Positions 10,103 through 22,143 of a stretch of 64,000 nucleotides of DNA are shown one piece after another. The stretch lies in contig JAHEWK010000028.1 in NCBI GenBank assembly GCA_020740775.1, positions 372,001 to 436,000 on the forward strand. The letters run 5' to 3'. Every line of letters starts with the position of its first letter. Positions within the stretch are counted from its first letter, which is position 1. Made by a program: the position numbers and the translations under genes. The DNA comes from Ilyonectria destructans. Its lineage: Eukaryota; Ascomycota; Sordariomycetes; Hypocreales; Nectriaceae. The notes under the pieces are model-generated. The model saw nothing but the letters and a program-made list of their open reading frames with translations. It was not told where the DNA came from and did not search any database.

Positions 10103-12089
10103 GTCCTCTCCATATCCTCTGCTCAGCAAGCATGTTTCCATGAAGGGGAAGCTTATAAAAACCCAGACACGTCTGGACGGCTAGAAGACCCCTAGCCCCA
10201 ATAAAGCTGCACGACTGATAATCCCGCAACTTTCCAACGTGACAACAAACCGAAAATTCCTCCACATTGTTCCTGTTGAAGCCAACGTTGTCAAAAGCCG
10301 GCATCAGCGGGGCTGCCATGGTTCGGGACCGATGTATGGCCTCATCTAGCCACGTCAAGAAGATTATCATGCTGCATTCTTTTAGCGTGTGGGCTTGCGA
10401 TGATGCAGCAACAGAACTATCGCTCTTCCTATCTAGCAAGTCACCATTCGATATTTCAGCTCGTCCTTCCTCTTCAAGATGGTTTAGCTCTTCGCTCCCC
10501 ACGCCCCAAACGAGACAATACGAACTTGATCACGGGCCAACAATCAGCCGGTTCTGTCTTAGTGACATAGTGGCAATAGCGTGTCTACACGGATTGGATC
10601 CCTGACGAGGTCCTTGAATCATGTCCGCCTAGCCTTCGACTGTGTTGTACTGTAGTGGTGAGTAAATAACAGAGGCTAGAGCGAGGGGCTCAAGGAGAAT
10701 TTTGGGCACTGATGGCAACGCCTTCCGTCACTTGCTCATCGATTCAGAATTGGATGAACGGATCTAGAGCCTCAGGTGAACGGATAAGATTCGGGCTCAT
10801 AGGGTGCTTTAGCTGCTTCGTTGCCTGGCGCTCAATCTCCTCGGAGATAGGGGTGCTTTGGAACTGAATGGGTTCGTAGCTACGCGCTGTAATAGGCTAC
10901 ATAACACTAGTCATTCAAGGACACTTTATAAAGGGTTACTGGAAGGTACTGGAGAAAGCTCGAGTGTCCCTACCCTAGTGTTCCACCTCTAGGGTAACTA
11001 ATATTATCTGTTGAACCCACCTTGGGGCCAAGACCTGACCCATAAGGGTAGCAAGCCCTGGAGCGGACCTAGAAGTGGGGGAGACCAGCGGAGTCGGGAA
11101 TGCAGCCACTGTAATTTATAGGGGACCGCACTGCTATCTACTACTGAATATCACCTTTGCATCTCTCTGTACATGACCCTTTGTGAACGACCTTCCAAAT
11201 TATCTGCTGGGTTGCGAGCACTCTGAGCATCTTCTTTACCAACAGAACAGGTATTTGAAAACATGGGCGTTCTCACCTCACCACTAGCACTAATCAGGAG
11301 AGCTTAGGGACTCCATCGAATGGTTGTAGCAGGCCCTCGAGGTGGTAATCAAGTCCGTCATACAAGTGAATGTTGTATTTGGGCTGCCGCATCGCGTCCT
11401 CGTGCAGCGTATAGGAACAACTCAGCTAGACGTCTCAAGGTAGCCAAGAATTATAGTTCAGTCTCCCTGCTAGTCTATGGAGCGGAGGTGACGTGACACT
11501 CCTATTACTATGCTACTCGGTGCTGTAGGATCCGTCTGTGTAGGATCCGTTTGTAAAGAGCACGTCAATGCCTTTGCAGCAACCACGCTCGGTTTTGCAC
11601 GAGATCTTCTGGTGCACATCCCGCGGCGCCAGAGCACAATGTATGTATTGCCGAAGCAGTGGGTGAAGATATTGCTATAATGCCTGTAGTCCGCCCGAGA
11701 AGTTGGTCAAGAATGTTGATGTATTCACGTAGTATATTTGGTCGAATCCACTATAATTGCCATCGCCTATTGCAGAGATGTATCTGTTAGCGGATATGCT
11801 TTGTATTGTGGCTAGGCCCCAGGAACCATATCGTCCCAAATCATACACAAGCCTTCTTTCGTTCCGCAGCCCAGCAGGCTTCGTCCAACTTGACTATCCT
11901 TAGATAGTCTCTCCCACAGATTTGAACCTACTGCTGGAGCTTGGCGGTCTGGGTTCAGGAGGGGCCTAAGCACCGAGGCGCTGTAGAACGTGTAAAGTCG
12001 CTCGGAGTTCTAGATGAGCTGGTTAACGGTATGCGCAGTCTGCTGAGTTTGTTGGAGGCGATGAAGTTAGACGTTGCGAATCACCGCAT
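10103..12089. other. No supportable gene
   Basis: Nearly 2 kb has no convincing coding frame. The last 250 bases may be the decayed upstream part of the helicase fragment that follows. A weak minus-strand frame (10053-10502) has partly protein-like composition but overlaps the methyltransferase end and is not supported. Confidence 0.5.
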
Positions 12090-13375
12090 CCGATGCCGGT
12101 GACCTACTCTGATTGAGTGGACGACAGCCTTCGAGCAGAGGTACCTGAAGAACAAGCTGCGAATGGGCGAGACGGATATCGGCGATGCGAAGACCTGGTA
12201 CCGAGATGCCGTTAGAAGGCACTTCGGCAGCGCAAGCACGACCTCATCTGCATCTGCAGACATGGGTATCTTCTTCGAGGGCCTCTCGCGATCGATACTG
12301 CTCTCAGCAGGCGATAAGTCTCTTACTGCCACTTTCTTCTTCGACAAGGATTGTCTGGAACGGGTGAGGTCCGACGTCCTCGACGCTATTAACCTAGACG
12401 TTTGCATGCGGATGTTCGAAGATCTGGGGAGGATGGCCCGCCCCAACACCAACACGATGCCTAATTTTTCTAATCACGCCTCTCAGGATGAGCCTCTAAT
12501 GCCATCGATAACCAATATAGAGCTCGACTTCAAAAATCCTCCCTCGCAGTTGAGACCGACTGACCCTGCTGGTTCTGCTTCGTCATCCCCTCGGTCCTCG
12601 TCGTTTCTGCCTTCTTACACAAGAAGCTCCGAGACTCGCTCGTGTTACTCTTCTATTAGGCTCCCCATGACCACTGCCACCTCGACAATTGGCACTTCAT
12701 GGCCCCGTCAATGGCGCTCCAGATCTTCCGCTTTACCAACGCACCTTCGGAAATGCTGCTTGCTTTCGAGGAGAAGTTCACGAAAAATACATACAATATG
12801 ACATCGCCTACCTTCAAGGAGGTCGAGGATGATATGTGACAAGGCGCAAGCGGACAAAGACTGATCAAGAAGTGGCACGGGACTTGAACGAGGACATGGC
12901 CGACGGGTTACGAACGCTACTTGAACCGGAGGCGATTTGGCGATCCGACAACAAGCGGAGAGCATGCGATCGACCATGTTGTTAAAGACAGACCAGACAG
13001 CGATCAACGTGCTGCCGACAGGGGCTGGGAAGAGCATATTGTTCATGCTACCGGCGGTGATGCGGGAAACCGAGACGAGTATCGAAATGGTGCCAGTTGT
13101 GGCGCTCATGGAAGATTCGGCTACTCGAGCGACAGCTATGCGCGTCGATTGTATTCGATTCAAGGCGTCGTTAAATGCCGGACGAGAGGGTGTACCGCGA
13201 GCAGCACAGTTGGTAGTTATCAGCGCAGACATGGTTTCCAGTGCCGAATTTTCGGGTTATGCAGATGGGCTACTGTGCTGGCTTGCTGCAGCGGATATTC
13301 ATCGATGAATGTCATACGGTGATCATGGACATTGGGTACCGGGCTAAACTAGGCGAGCTATTTGGATTCATGGGT
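12090..13375 (+). pseudogene. RecQ-type DExH helicase fragment, frameshifted
   Basis: Pieces in different frames line up with a large fungal RecQ-like helicase protein. Upstream are WTTAFEQRYLKNKL and a long frame from 12163. Walker A is VLPTGAGKSILFMLPAVMRE near 13007-13066, followed by DCIRFKASLNAGREGVPRAA. The DExH box is [13 protein letters not shown] near 13293-13331, which needs a frame change from the Walker A frame. Stops near 12838 and 12880 and at least two frameshifts break it, and it stops abruptly at about 13375 before the C-terminal helicase lobe. Related helicase genes are often repeated near fungal telomeres. That is known of the family and is not shown here. Confidence 0.75.
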
Positions 13376-14311
13376 AGGCTTCTGGGATAGCAGTTTGGGG
13401 ACGAACTGTTGGAAAAAGATTTCCTCGGCTTTCTCCGCTTCCTCAACAGAAAATTTGTCCTTGTCCATACATTTCCTGAGAAGCTCCTTAGCCTCTGTGG
13501 AGAGCAATATGGAGCGCAAGGGATCTTCGATATCCTTCGTTCTCCGAGAATGAGGTCTGAATTCGGTACCGGGTGTTGCCTGTAAAATTTTGCTTGTCGG
13601 TAGGGGGGACACGGTTGGCAATTGGCCCTCTTCGCAGGTGGCAGAGCTTCCGTTCAGGTTCTGAGATTGATTGGCTTTGTTAGTGTACGTCCAATTTTAT
13701 CGCAACTACGCGCGACGACTCAATGATGATTGGTACCGTGCGTGAGGCAGCATCTGCCGCGCTGGCTGGCATGGCTGGTGTCGTGTAGGATGAAAACAAT
13801 TTTGTTGTTGATTGGAGCGGGCACGGTAGAGAGGAATGGCGGTTGTTTGCTAGGAGAGCAAGTGAAAGTTCTCAAGGCAGGAGGGAGTAAATCGGGCGAT
13901 GAAGAATTCTCTTTTGTTGAAGAAGAGGCAATTAATTGTGCGAGCACTTGTTCTTTTAAATCCCAGTAAATCGCAGGATTTATTTCCCCGTCTTCCGAAT
14001 CGCACGCGTGCGATTTCTCACCCCTGCTTGGGCGTTGTGGCGTTGGACTTATTCGTCGATTCTAACCAATCAAGCCAGGTACTGTAACATTCGGATCGCG
14101 GCACCCTGCGACCAACCTTCTGCCTGAGGCATAAGGGATGATTAAGGAAAGAGAGGTAAGGCAGAAGATTTCAGCGCGGTGCTTAGCTCCTTGCAACATT
14201 CCTCCTCTTCACCTGCGTATTTCTTGCCAGAACGTCATTTCGCTCTAAACCGCTCTTACTAGCAAGGATCTTGGTTATTAATTCTCCTTCCAAACCCGAA
14301 ATTCGTTGATC
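13376..14311. other. Intergenic region with weak frames
   Basis: A minus-strand 87-aa frame at 13358-13621 (acidic/basic helix with EAEKAEEIFFQQFVPKL) overlaps the end of the helicase relic and could be a small real peptide. I cannot support it further. The rest is the upstream region of the 220-aa gene. Confidence 0.3.
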
Positions 14312-14974
14312 ATGTCCTCCACAAGACCAGGCGAACCTGTGACGATCGAGAATATTACGGATTTTCGCGAAGCACTCGATCTCCTCCACATGAACCCATG
14401 CCAGACTCTAGATCGATGTTTACTCCTACTAAGGGACCGAATCTTATATCTACCGGAGGAAAATCAGCAAAACGCACTTGGCGCTTTGGTTTTGCTCGCC
14501 CAGGGTCAGGTGTCCCGGTGGCATCTTAAGTTCTACCAGGACACATACTCAAAAAAGGCCAAGCAGGTCGTGGACCTAGTCAAGCAACGCGATCTTGGCA
14601 AAATTCGGGAACTTCTCACAGACGAATACGACTTGCCTCAGCTTACTTCGGAAGACCTTGTCAGGGCACGCAACCACAGCTTCAACGTGAAGTGGGATAA
14701 TGAGCAGGTGGAGTGGGAACAGAAATGCCTTTCTCCTACCTACTGGAGTGTACTTGATTACATCAATCAGGGCCGGGAGAATGAAATATGGACTTATGAC
14801 GAGTGGAGGCAGATGCAAGTCCCTTTGGTTCTCGGCCTATATCTTATATGCAACGAAGAGGGTGGTAAAGATGAAGCTGGAAAGTGGGATGGAGAGTGGG
14901 ATAGGGTTCCAATAACTCTCGCGAGACGGCTGGGTAATTGTCGTCGCGACGAACCTGTCCCTCTATATAATTAG
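14312..14974 (+). CDS. Conserved-looking hypothetical protein, 220 aa
   Basis: The single exon starts at ATG 14312 (Met-Ser-Ser-Thr-Arg) and ends TAG. The protein is soluble and helical, with Trp-rich stretches (VSRWHLKFYQDTYSKKAKQV, WDNEQVEWEQKC, TYDEWRQMQVPLVLGLYLI). It has no signal peptide or membrane segment. Composition and codon use look like a functional gene. I do not recognise the family, and no neighbour suggests a function. Confidence 0.6.
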   Translation: MSSTRPGEPVTIENITDFREALDLLHMNPCQTLDRCLLLLRDRILYLPEENQQNALGALVLLAQGQVSRWHLKFYQDTYSKKAKQVVDLVKQRDLGKIRELLTDEYDLPQLTSEDLVRARNHSFNVKWDNEQVEWEQKCLSPTYWSVLDYINQGRENEIWTYDEWRQMQVPLVLGLYLICNEEGGKDEAGKWDGEWDRVPITLARRLGNCRRDEPVPLYN

Positions 14975-16515
14975 CACAGCGCTGTCGATGGCACCTGTCA
15001 GAACTACTCTAACCATCACCCACCCTCTGTGGGCTGGTAGTACATCTACGATTCCCGGCTTCACGAAGTGCGGGCTTCACGAAGTGATGGCTTCATTGTG
15101 ACGAAATGACGGGCATTTGATTACGGCGTCATGTAGCCCTTCCACTCTCGGGTTGGATCTCTGCCCTCCAGCGAGCTAAGCCCCGCCGAGAATGGCGGAG
15201 GAGCTGTCCTGAACTGGACTTGTGACGAAGGTAGACGACCCCTGGACCCAAAGATGGCCAAATGTGTCTCAAAATGGTACGGGATTGACTTTCTGATTGC
15301 CAGTGTTTCCCGATCCGCGCGAGAGGAATCGGACTGAGACGAGGCGACGCCTTACCCACGATCGTTGGTCAATGGGCCACGGGGATCGCTATCAATAGGC
15401 CCAGATCAGTTTGATGCGTGGAGTCCTCGTAGTCAGGGTTGCTTTTAGTCACACGAGAGCGCAAATCAATGCCTCCCACAATCACAATATCAGCTCTCCT
15501 CGACCTTGGTATCAAAGACGCACGATGAGCATCATAAAGAGACCGGCCCATCTCTGCTCAATGGCAGGCATGCTTCCAGTGGAAAGGACCCAACTAGCGG
15601 TAGAATCTGAAGCCTGACTGGTAAGGACGACTCGGCGACGGGTGGCATCGCCGGTGGCCCGTCCGTCACAACGAGTAAAGTCCCGTCAGCCATCATTGGT
15701 CCTCAGAGACCATGCGTCGTGCTACACCACTTGTGCGGTGAGCAAGGAGGGTAGGCAATGACCGCGATACCCAGCACATTATGCACCGCCCTCCCTTGAC
15801 ACGCGGTTGGCACTCGGGCTTCGGGCCTCGACGCGCGACGGACGCGTGGAGGCACAACCTCCTTCACTGCAGAACGGGACTCGTTCGCGGCGAGTGGAAT
15901 CGTGTCCACCACCGTACTAACACTTCGCCACGACCGGGGCATCAAGCCGTGGCCATGAATCACTTGCAGTGTGATCCATTCAGCGGCTGAAAACCGACCC
16001 CTGTGTGGATGTTGCACTTTGGGAGGAGGGAGGGGTGTCCCGAGTCAGCCAACAACAGCCACGACTCCACGTCGCGAAGCTAAAAATGGGCTGTACGTAC
16101 CATGTACGTACCTCGGAACTGGGCCGTTTAGGTTGCGACCAGGTCCCCTGTCCAGATTGCATGTCTCCGCTGTGTTGCATTACGTAGACTAGCTCCGTTG
16201 CCTTGCTCCAGGATTATGGTTTGCATGTTTGCCATATCGATCCGGTCGGTCTCCCCGGTGCGTTGTACCGCTCTGACCCAGGGCGGCCTGCTTGTACAAA
16301 GTAATTACAGCCTCGACATGACGATTGCCTCAAAGTTGCCTCGTCAAGCAGGGCGAACCATTCCACTCGACGCGGACAACAAACATCCCTCATATAAAGG
16401 CACAATCCAGACCGCCCTGTGAAACTGATACCTTACAACACTCCGACCTAAACCGCAATAATTTCTAGACATCCGAAGGAGAACACTTTACCAGCCTCGC
16501 GCACAACACACCGTC
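14975..16515. other. Intergenic region, possibly a decayed repeat
   Basis: No gene is supported. Around 15060-15100 the phrase GGCTTCACGAAGTG occurs twice in succession with a third partial copy. A stretch near 15860-15930 faintly resembles part of repeat R2, too weakly to call. The last 150 bases are the promoter side of the Est1-type gene. Confidence 0.4.
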
Positions 16516-18661
16516 ATGGAATACATCAAAACCGTTACCGGTTTGAGGAAGAATCGCGGTCAGCCGGAGACAAAACAAACAGCTCCTCCACCTCACCAGC
16601 GTCAAGTAACCGTCAGCCAAATAAACACCGAGAAGACGCTGTAGGTTCCTCTCAGACTCTAAGCTATACTGTCTAACGTCCCTCCAGGAGCCAGGACGAC
16701 CTCGATAGAACCGAAGCCTTGACAGTAATTGTGCTCCACTGTCAAAATGGGAATCTCGATACGTCACATCAAGCGGATGGTCCTTGTCCGATATGTAAGG
16801 AGCAGATACAGGGCAGCTATGGGTCTCACCTCATCAATCACACGGATGAGGAGCTCTCAGCACTCTCCGCTAAGCTCCTGTCTTCTTACGAGATGATGCG
16901 CCAACCAGAGACCAGGCCCATTTCTCAGGGCCAACTCGTCGCTGAAGTCAAGGGGATCTATGCTGGCAATGCGGCCGAGCCTGTTATCCAAATGATGCGC
17001 CAACCAGAGACCAGGCCGATTTCCCAAGACCAACTCGTCGCTGAAGTCAAGGGTATCTATGCTGGCCTAGTCATGGTCGAAACAAAGTGCATAGAAGTCG
17101 ACAATGCCCAGTCGTCAAACACAGATGCTAACAAACTCAACAACGAACAATGGCAGGCGTTAATCGCCCTGCACCGAACACTTCTGCACGAGCATCATGA
17201 CTTCTTCCTCGCTAGCCAGCATCCCTCAGCCAGTATACCACTACGTGGCCTTGCTTCAAAATATGCCATGCCTGCTCGGATGTGGCGACATGGCATCCAT
17301 TCCTTTCTTGAACTCCTTCGGCATCGGTTGCCGGCATCTCTCGAACACATGCTTACCTTCTTGTATCTTGCGTATAGTATGATGGCATTGCTATATGAGA
17401 CAGTACCAGCATTCCAGGATACTTGGATGGAATGTTTGGGAGACCTTGGCCGCTATCGCATGGCGATCGAGGACGACGACATTAAAGATCGAGAAGTCTG
17501 GACTGGGGTGAGCCAGCACTGGTACAGTGAGGCTTCGAATAAGTTTCCAAACACCGGCCGCCTTTACCATCATTTGGCGATCCTGGCTCGACCCAATGCG
17601 TTACAGCAGCTTTACTACTACGCCAAGTCGCTCTGTGTGCCAATCCCATTCCTTGCTTCAAGGGAGAGCGTTATGACCCTCTTTGACCCTATCTTGGATT
17701 CCGATCCGCGTCACCTATCAGAAGTCGATACCAACTTTGTCCGGGTGCATGCACTTCTCTTCTCGGGCAAAGGGGACGAGGACAAGCTTAAAGCCTCCAT
17801 GGAAAGCTTCCTGACCATCCTTGATTCGAAAATTGCTGGACTCACCAAAAAGTGGCTTGAAGCAGGGTGTGTACTTTCGCAACTCTTGAGGAATCTCTAT
17901 TAACATAACTTAGTTATTTCATGGGCATTGCCACCTGTTGTTCGCTCCTCGGTTATGGCAATGAATCTAATGTTCTCATGAAGGCTATATCTCAGCGACT
18001 AGATGACACAGACGTTACCATGGGTAACTCGGTACTGGAGGTACCCCCTAGTGAATCCTTTAAGAAAGCACTCGAGTTTGCGGTCAAGACATATGGGACC
18101 GTCGTTCTCCGTTGGGGAGATACGAACACTCTTCCGTTCGTTCATATAATGATGGTATTCATTCACAAGATGGCGCAATACGCAGCTGCTATGTCATACC
18201 TTGAACAGGTATTTCCCTGGAAGCTGACCATGGTCATGCTGAATTACCACTTGACCTCGTGCGACTTCGAACCAAGAATGGACGGAGACTTCCCTGGTCC
18301 GGAGAAGGATGAAGCCCCCAGGCCTTTGCCAGAGGATTATGCCATGCGAGACCTTATCTACGTTGACGACTACTACCCTAAGATGTGGTTCGTCAACAAG
18401 AAAATCGACGACGACGAGAAGTACTTCGAACTCGCATCAATGGTCGACCAGCGAAAGGAGCGAATACTGTATCTTGGTTACAAGATTGCGGCTCAGGACA
18501 AATGGTTGAAGTTTGACCCTGACAGTCGGCGGTTTTCCGTGGCAGGCAAGTATGATGTGGACTTGGGTATTGGTTCTCAGTCATCAGAGACTCAGGAACT
18601 GACTCGGGAACTGAAGAAGGATGGAAGGGACTCGGATTCAGATAGCGCTTCTCAATTGTAA
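16516..18661 (+). CDS. Est1-type DNA/RNA-binding TPR-domain protein, 683 aa
   Basis: Exons 16516-16640, 16688-17866 and 17914-18661 join in frame (introns of 47 bases each, GT-AG). The N-terminus has a zinc-binding-like pattern, CPICKEQIQGSYGSHLINH (C-x2-C...H-x3-H). The central part, LEHMLTFLYLAYSMMALLYE, DTWMECLGDLGRYRMAIEDD, REVWTGVSQHWYSEAS and GRLYHHLAILARPNALQQLY, is the Est1/SMG-type helical repeat region of a large fungal family. GRLYHHLAILA is its most conserved piece. Yeast Est1 and animal SMG5-7 act in telomere maintenance and RNA decay. Fungal paralogues like this one are mostly uncharacterised, so the role is open. A 33-residue internal duplication is present. A RIP-mutated antisense copy of the 3' part lies at 36645-37125. 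Confidence 0.88.
16892..17066 (+). repeat. In-frame 99-base tandem duplication inside the Est1-type gene
   Basis: The phrase MMRQPETRPISQ.QLVAEVK, with its Gly-Ile-Tyr-Ala-Gly end, is encoded twice with a 99-base (33-residue) period, differing at a few bases. It keeps the frame and lies between the zinc-like motif and the helical domain. Confidence 0.9.
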
Positions 18662-19112
18662 TTTCTTGCCTTTGAATGTAGGGTTAACCTAGATTTATCC
18701 AGAGCAACTAGAGGTGAAACGCCGTGATATTTTAATCGGACTTCTCAGCGTGCGGACAAGGTAGGAGTATGGCGCCGCAACATCCACGAGATGTCCAAAA
18801 GATGCTCCGTAGTGGCCAGGTGATCGATTTCGGAAGTTATTGGTCGCAGCTGGTAACACCGTATTGCAGGGAATCTGACCGCCTGTTAGAGCCTCGGTAG
18901 TCGTTTGGTCGGTTTTGTAGGTGACGTAGTGTCACGCGTGATGCAAATTCTTCTCGCCCTTTCCTTTGGCAAGTGGCCCAGGTTGATCAGAACCGACGGG
19001 GGAGTTGGAAGGGATTAAAATACCTGAGCCTCCCACGTCAAATATCGAGGCTGCCGGTGCTGTTGGATTTGATTGGTTGTGCACAGTTGTGCCGATCGCA
19101 CGCTGACGACTT
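18662..19112. other. Intergenic, downstream of the Est1-type gene
   Basis: No gene or clear repeat is visible. Confidence 0.5.
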
Positions 19113-19493
19113 CAACTACGCTACTGCGTAGTTACTAGAGATGGGTTTGCAGCACTAGCCCCACCACGCCTAACCTTTGACCGTTTTGTAGCCCTTCTCG
19201 TTGGCTCTATTCAATTTCAGCACGCTGCTGCGTAGTAAGACTCCGCAACTGCGTACTTACTAGAGATGGGTTTGCAGCACTAGCCCCACCACGCCTAACC
19301 CTTGACCGTTCTATAGCCCTTCTCGTTGGCTCTATTCATATTTCAGCACGCTGCTGCGTAGTAAGACTCCGCAACCGTGTACTAGAGATGGGTTTACAGC
19401 ACCAGCCCCACCACGCCTAACCCTTGACCGTTCTGTAGCCCTTCTCGTTGGCTCTGTTCATATTTCAGCACACAGCTGCGTAGTGAGACTTCC
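19113..19493. repeat. Three tandem copies of a 122-133 bp unit
   Basis: Units start at 19113, 19246 and 19372. Each contains CTAGAGATGGGTTT.CAGCA, CCCCACCACGCCTAACC, TGACCGTT.T.TAGCCC, TTCTCGTTGGCTCT and a palindromic CTGCGTAGT block. Copies are over 90% alike apart from small deletions. The array ends about 175 bases before the orphan leader at 19670. Confidence 0.92.
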
Positions 19494-19529
19494 ATCATTG
19501 ACATCTCTTACAGAGTCGATGAGGCCGAG

Positions 19530-19765
19530 GGGCAAATATTCACATGCCTTAAATACCATCCTTCCCGTCTTCCTTCGTCGTTTTATTTCTGTCTCCAAAT
19601 GCACTCATATCTCCAATTAAGTCCTTTACCTCAACAGATCACATAACCTCGTTTCTTGAAGTTAGTACAATGAGAACTCCCTCGTGCAAAACTATATTGA
19701 AAGGTTCAGCATATCTTATCGTTCTTTTCCTTAGAGCTTTGCTAACATGGGGATTTGAACGCTAG
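19530..19765 (+). promoter_or_regulatory. Orphan fungal promoter with a 31-codon leader
   Basis: A TTAAATA box lies near 19550. A C/T-rich leader with TTCCTTCGTCG follows, and then ATG at 19670 in a good context (GTACAATG). It encodes 31 residues: a short basic start, a hydrophobic core YLIVLFLRALL, then a stop. This looks like the 5' end of a secreted-protein gene whose body is missing. It could also be chance. Confidence 0.35.
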
Positions 19766-22143
19766 ACAGCTTGTTAGCTGGCGTGGGCGGATGGTCAGCG
19801 GAGACGCCAGGTGAAGATGACGGCGGCTTCCAGCAGCCCGCGGAGCTGAGGTCGGGTCCGTAGGACTCACTTTCCGAAAGTCTGAGACTGGAAGATTCCA
19901 GGCGTCTCATGGTGATCCCAAAATGTAACGCCCATATCGTGGATATAAGGGATGAAGTCGTCACCGGAATAGAAAACCTGGCTTTGTGATAATATTTACA
20001 TATTGCTGTGAACCAAACCAGCCCTCGCTACCCACGAGTCTCGGCCGTGCCTCGCTACTTAAGACTGACCGGAAGGGCATATAGCGCACCTCTGACTTCG
20101 TCATGCCACTTAATGAACAGATCATTGGATGGGCGTGGCCGTCTAGTCCCAACCTGGGCTGCGGCTGCAAGTAACTGGGGTCATTTTCCTGCCTTAGCCA
20201 GCTAGTCACATATCGTCAATGCATACGTCTGAGTAGATGGAAAGGATAAATCTGAGATGCGTTGAAGATCTAGATTTCTGTTGTCTGGATAATTCCATGT
20301 CTGGGTCTTATTCTAAGAGGTGTGAATGCCTTCCCAACGAAACCGCAGTCATCAATCTCGCGGCCCCGGCTTAAGGCCGCTGCCCCGATCCCCAATGAAC
20401 CGGGGGACACGTGCCTCTTTGCGAAGAACAACCACATCACCAAAACACGAATGTGTCCCGGGCTGATTACACAGGGGCGAAGTTAACAAAAGCTAATCTT
20501 GTAAGGCAGTTAAACGCGGAGGGCAACGAATCACAAGGTAGCTGGTTGTCCCGTGACAGGTCTCATCGATTAGGTCCATGCCGGCCTATTGTGGCGATGC
20601 ACTTCGTCCCCTCGCAGTCGCAAGCGATTGCTCAACGTCCTGCCCTGGCAGGGTAGGTACACGCGATTGCGCTTTGCTGGCATGCCAATTCAAGGAATGC
20701 CCTTGCTCTTGACACACAGGGTTGCGATTCATGGCCGTTCTCCTACCACTATCGGTGGCGGCTCGCCGCCTATTGGATACTTTCCGTTAATTTGGCGGGC
20801 GTCGGGACCTTACACATTTGGCTCACGTGTGCTCCGCTAGGCTAGCCTGGGCCCCTAGGTTGTTTCCGCAGGGTGTCCGCGATCCGCCGCGCCTTCGCGG
20901 CAAGACCACGAATTCTCCTGTTCGGACATCCGTCTATATTCTATCCCAAGTTGCCACCAAGCTAGTTCCCTTGCGGTTTCTATCTTGACGATCTCGAAGT
21001 TGAGCCCTCATACGTAGTCGTCTCGATCGGCTTTGTGCGTGGTAACATATCCGTGATCTCCTCTCCCTCCTCGAATAGGTACAAACTTGTCGGAGGTACC
21101 ATATCCATACTAAGGACGCCATTCGCTCGCCCAGCATCACTAAAGATAACGATTGGGGCATGCGATTCTGGCTCTATTCTCGACTCCGACTAAATCGCCA
21201 TGATGTGTACCTCCATACTTACTCGGAATGTCGCTCAACCTCGGATTACCAAGGCCAAGCCGATGAATTCACGCATTGCAGTCATCCTCTCCCTAATTCG
21301 CAAATTTCGGGATTTCACATGCGGCTTCTTGATCCGTTCTCCCTAAGCTAGATTATCATCGGTGACCCTTTTGGTTGCCAAAAAACTTTCCCAGTGTGGC
21401 GGGCGGTCTAGGGCTTTTGGGCTAGCTGGTCGCTAGCAGGGACGTAACAGGGATAAATAGGGGAGGAAGCTGCACACCGAGGAAGGACCATCGCATCTCA
21501 GTTTTGATTTTTTTTCTTTTGGGTCAGAGAGACAGGAGTTTCGAAGACCTCATTGTCAGAGTTAATGAATACTTTTTGCCCTTGATTTTTGAGAGATTTG
21601 TATGAGACTATTTTTGACCGCAGACACGATCTTCGTCCAACCTCAGTCTTCCACTTCGCCAATTGACGGGCTGCCGCAGGCCTCATTGACGCATTGCCAC
21701 TATTATTTCTTGCGACCGACCCGATAAAGCATCCGATTAGATGCTTTCCTATTGGGAGACATAGGCCTCAGATCAATCCAACCACGTACGCGTAGTCTGG
21801 TGCAGCTTCGGGCTGACCAAACAAGACGCCTGTGCGACGCTTTTCTGTGCACCCTCTCAAGGAATAGCAGATTTGGGTGTTGGCTATCGACCCTTTCCAC
21901 CGCTAAACTAGCAGATCTAATGACTGATCAATTGGGTTGAACTAATAGTCCTAAAGTAAGGCGGAACTTCCTACTGAAGGCATCCGACCAATAATGGCTC
22001 CTTTCTAGCAAACGCAGAGAAATCTAACGACAATTTGGCATCCCGGAAGTGCAATACCTAGGTAATTCTTAACTTAGTATGCAAGTGTGAGCTAAGGCGG
22101 TGAATCCAGCTGATACAGTGAATCCTCCGCTAATGTATTTTAT
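19766..22143. other. No supportable gene
   Basis: 2.4 kb has only short frames. A stretch at 20755-20830 (ACTTTCCGTT..., GGCGTCGG) weakly resembles 40200-40250 and may be a shared decayed repeat. I looked for rRNA or tRNA features and found none. Confidence 0.45.

Noticed and set aside
15860..15930. Third copy of repeat R2
   Set aside because: Only a short, weak resemblance (GTGTCCACCACC and nearby words); not enough to call.
20300..22100. Possible rRNA-like region
   Set aside because: Some phrases looked ribosomal at first glance, but no conserved rRNA core sequence is present on either strand.
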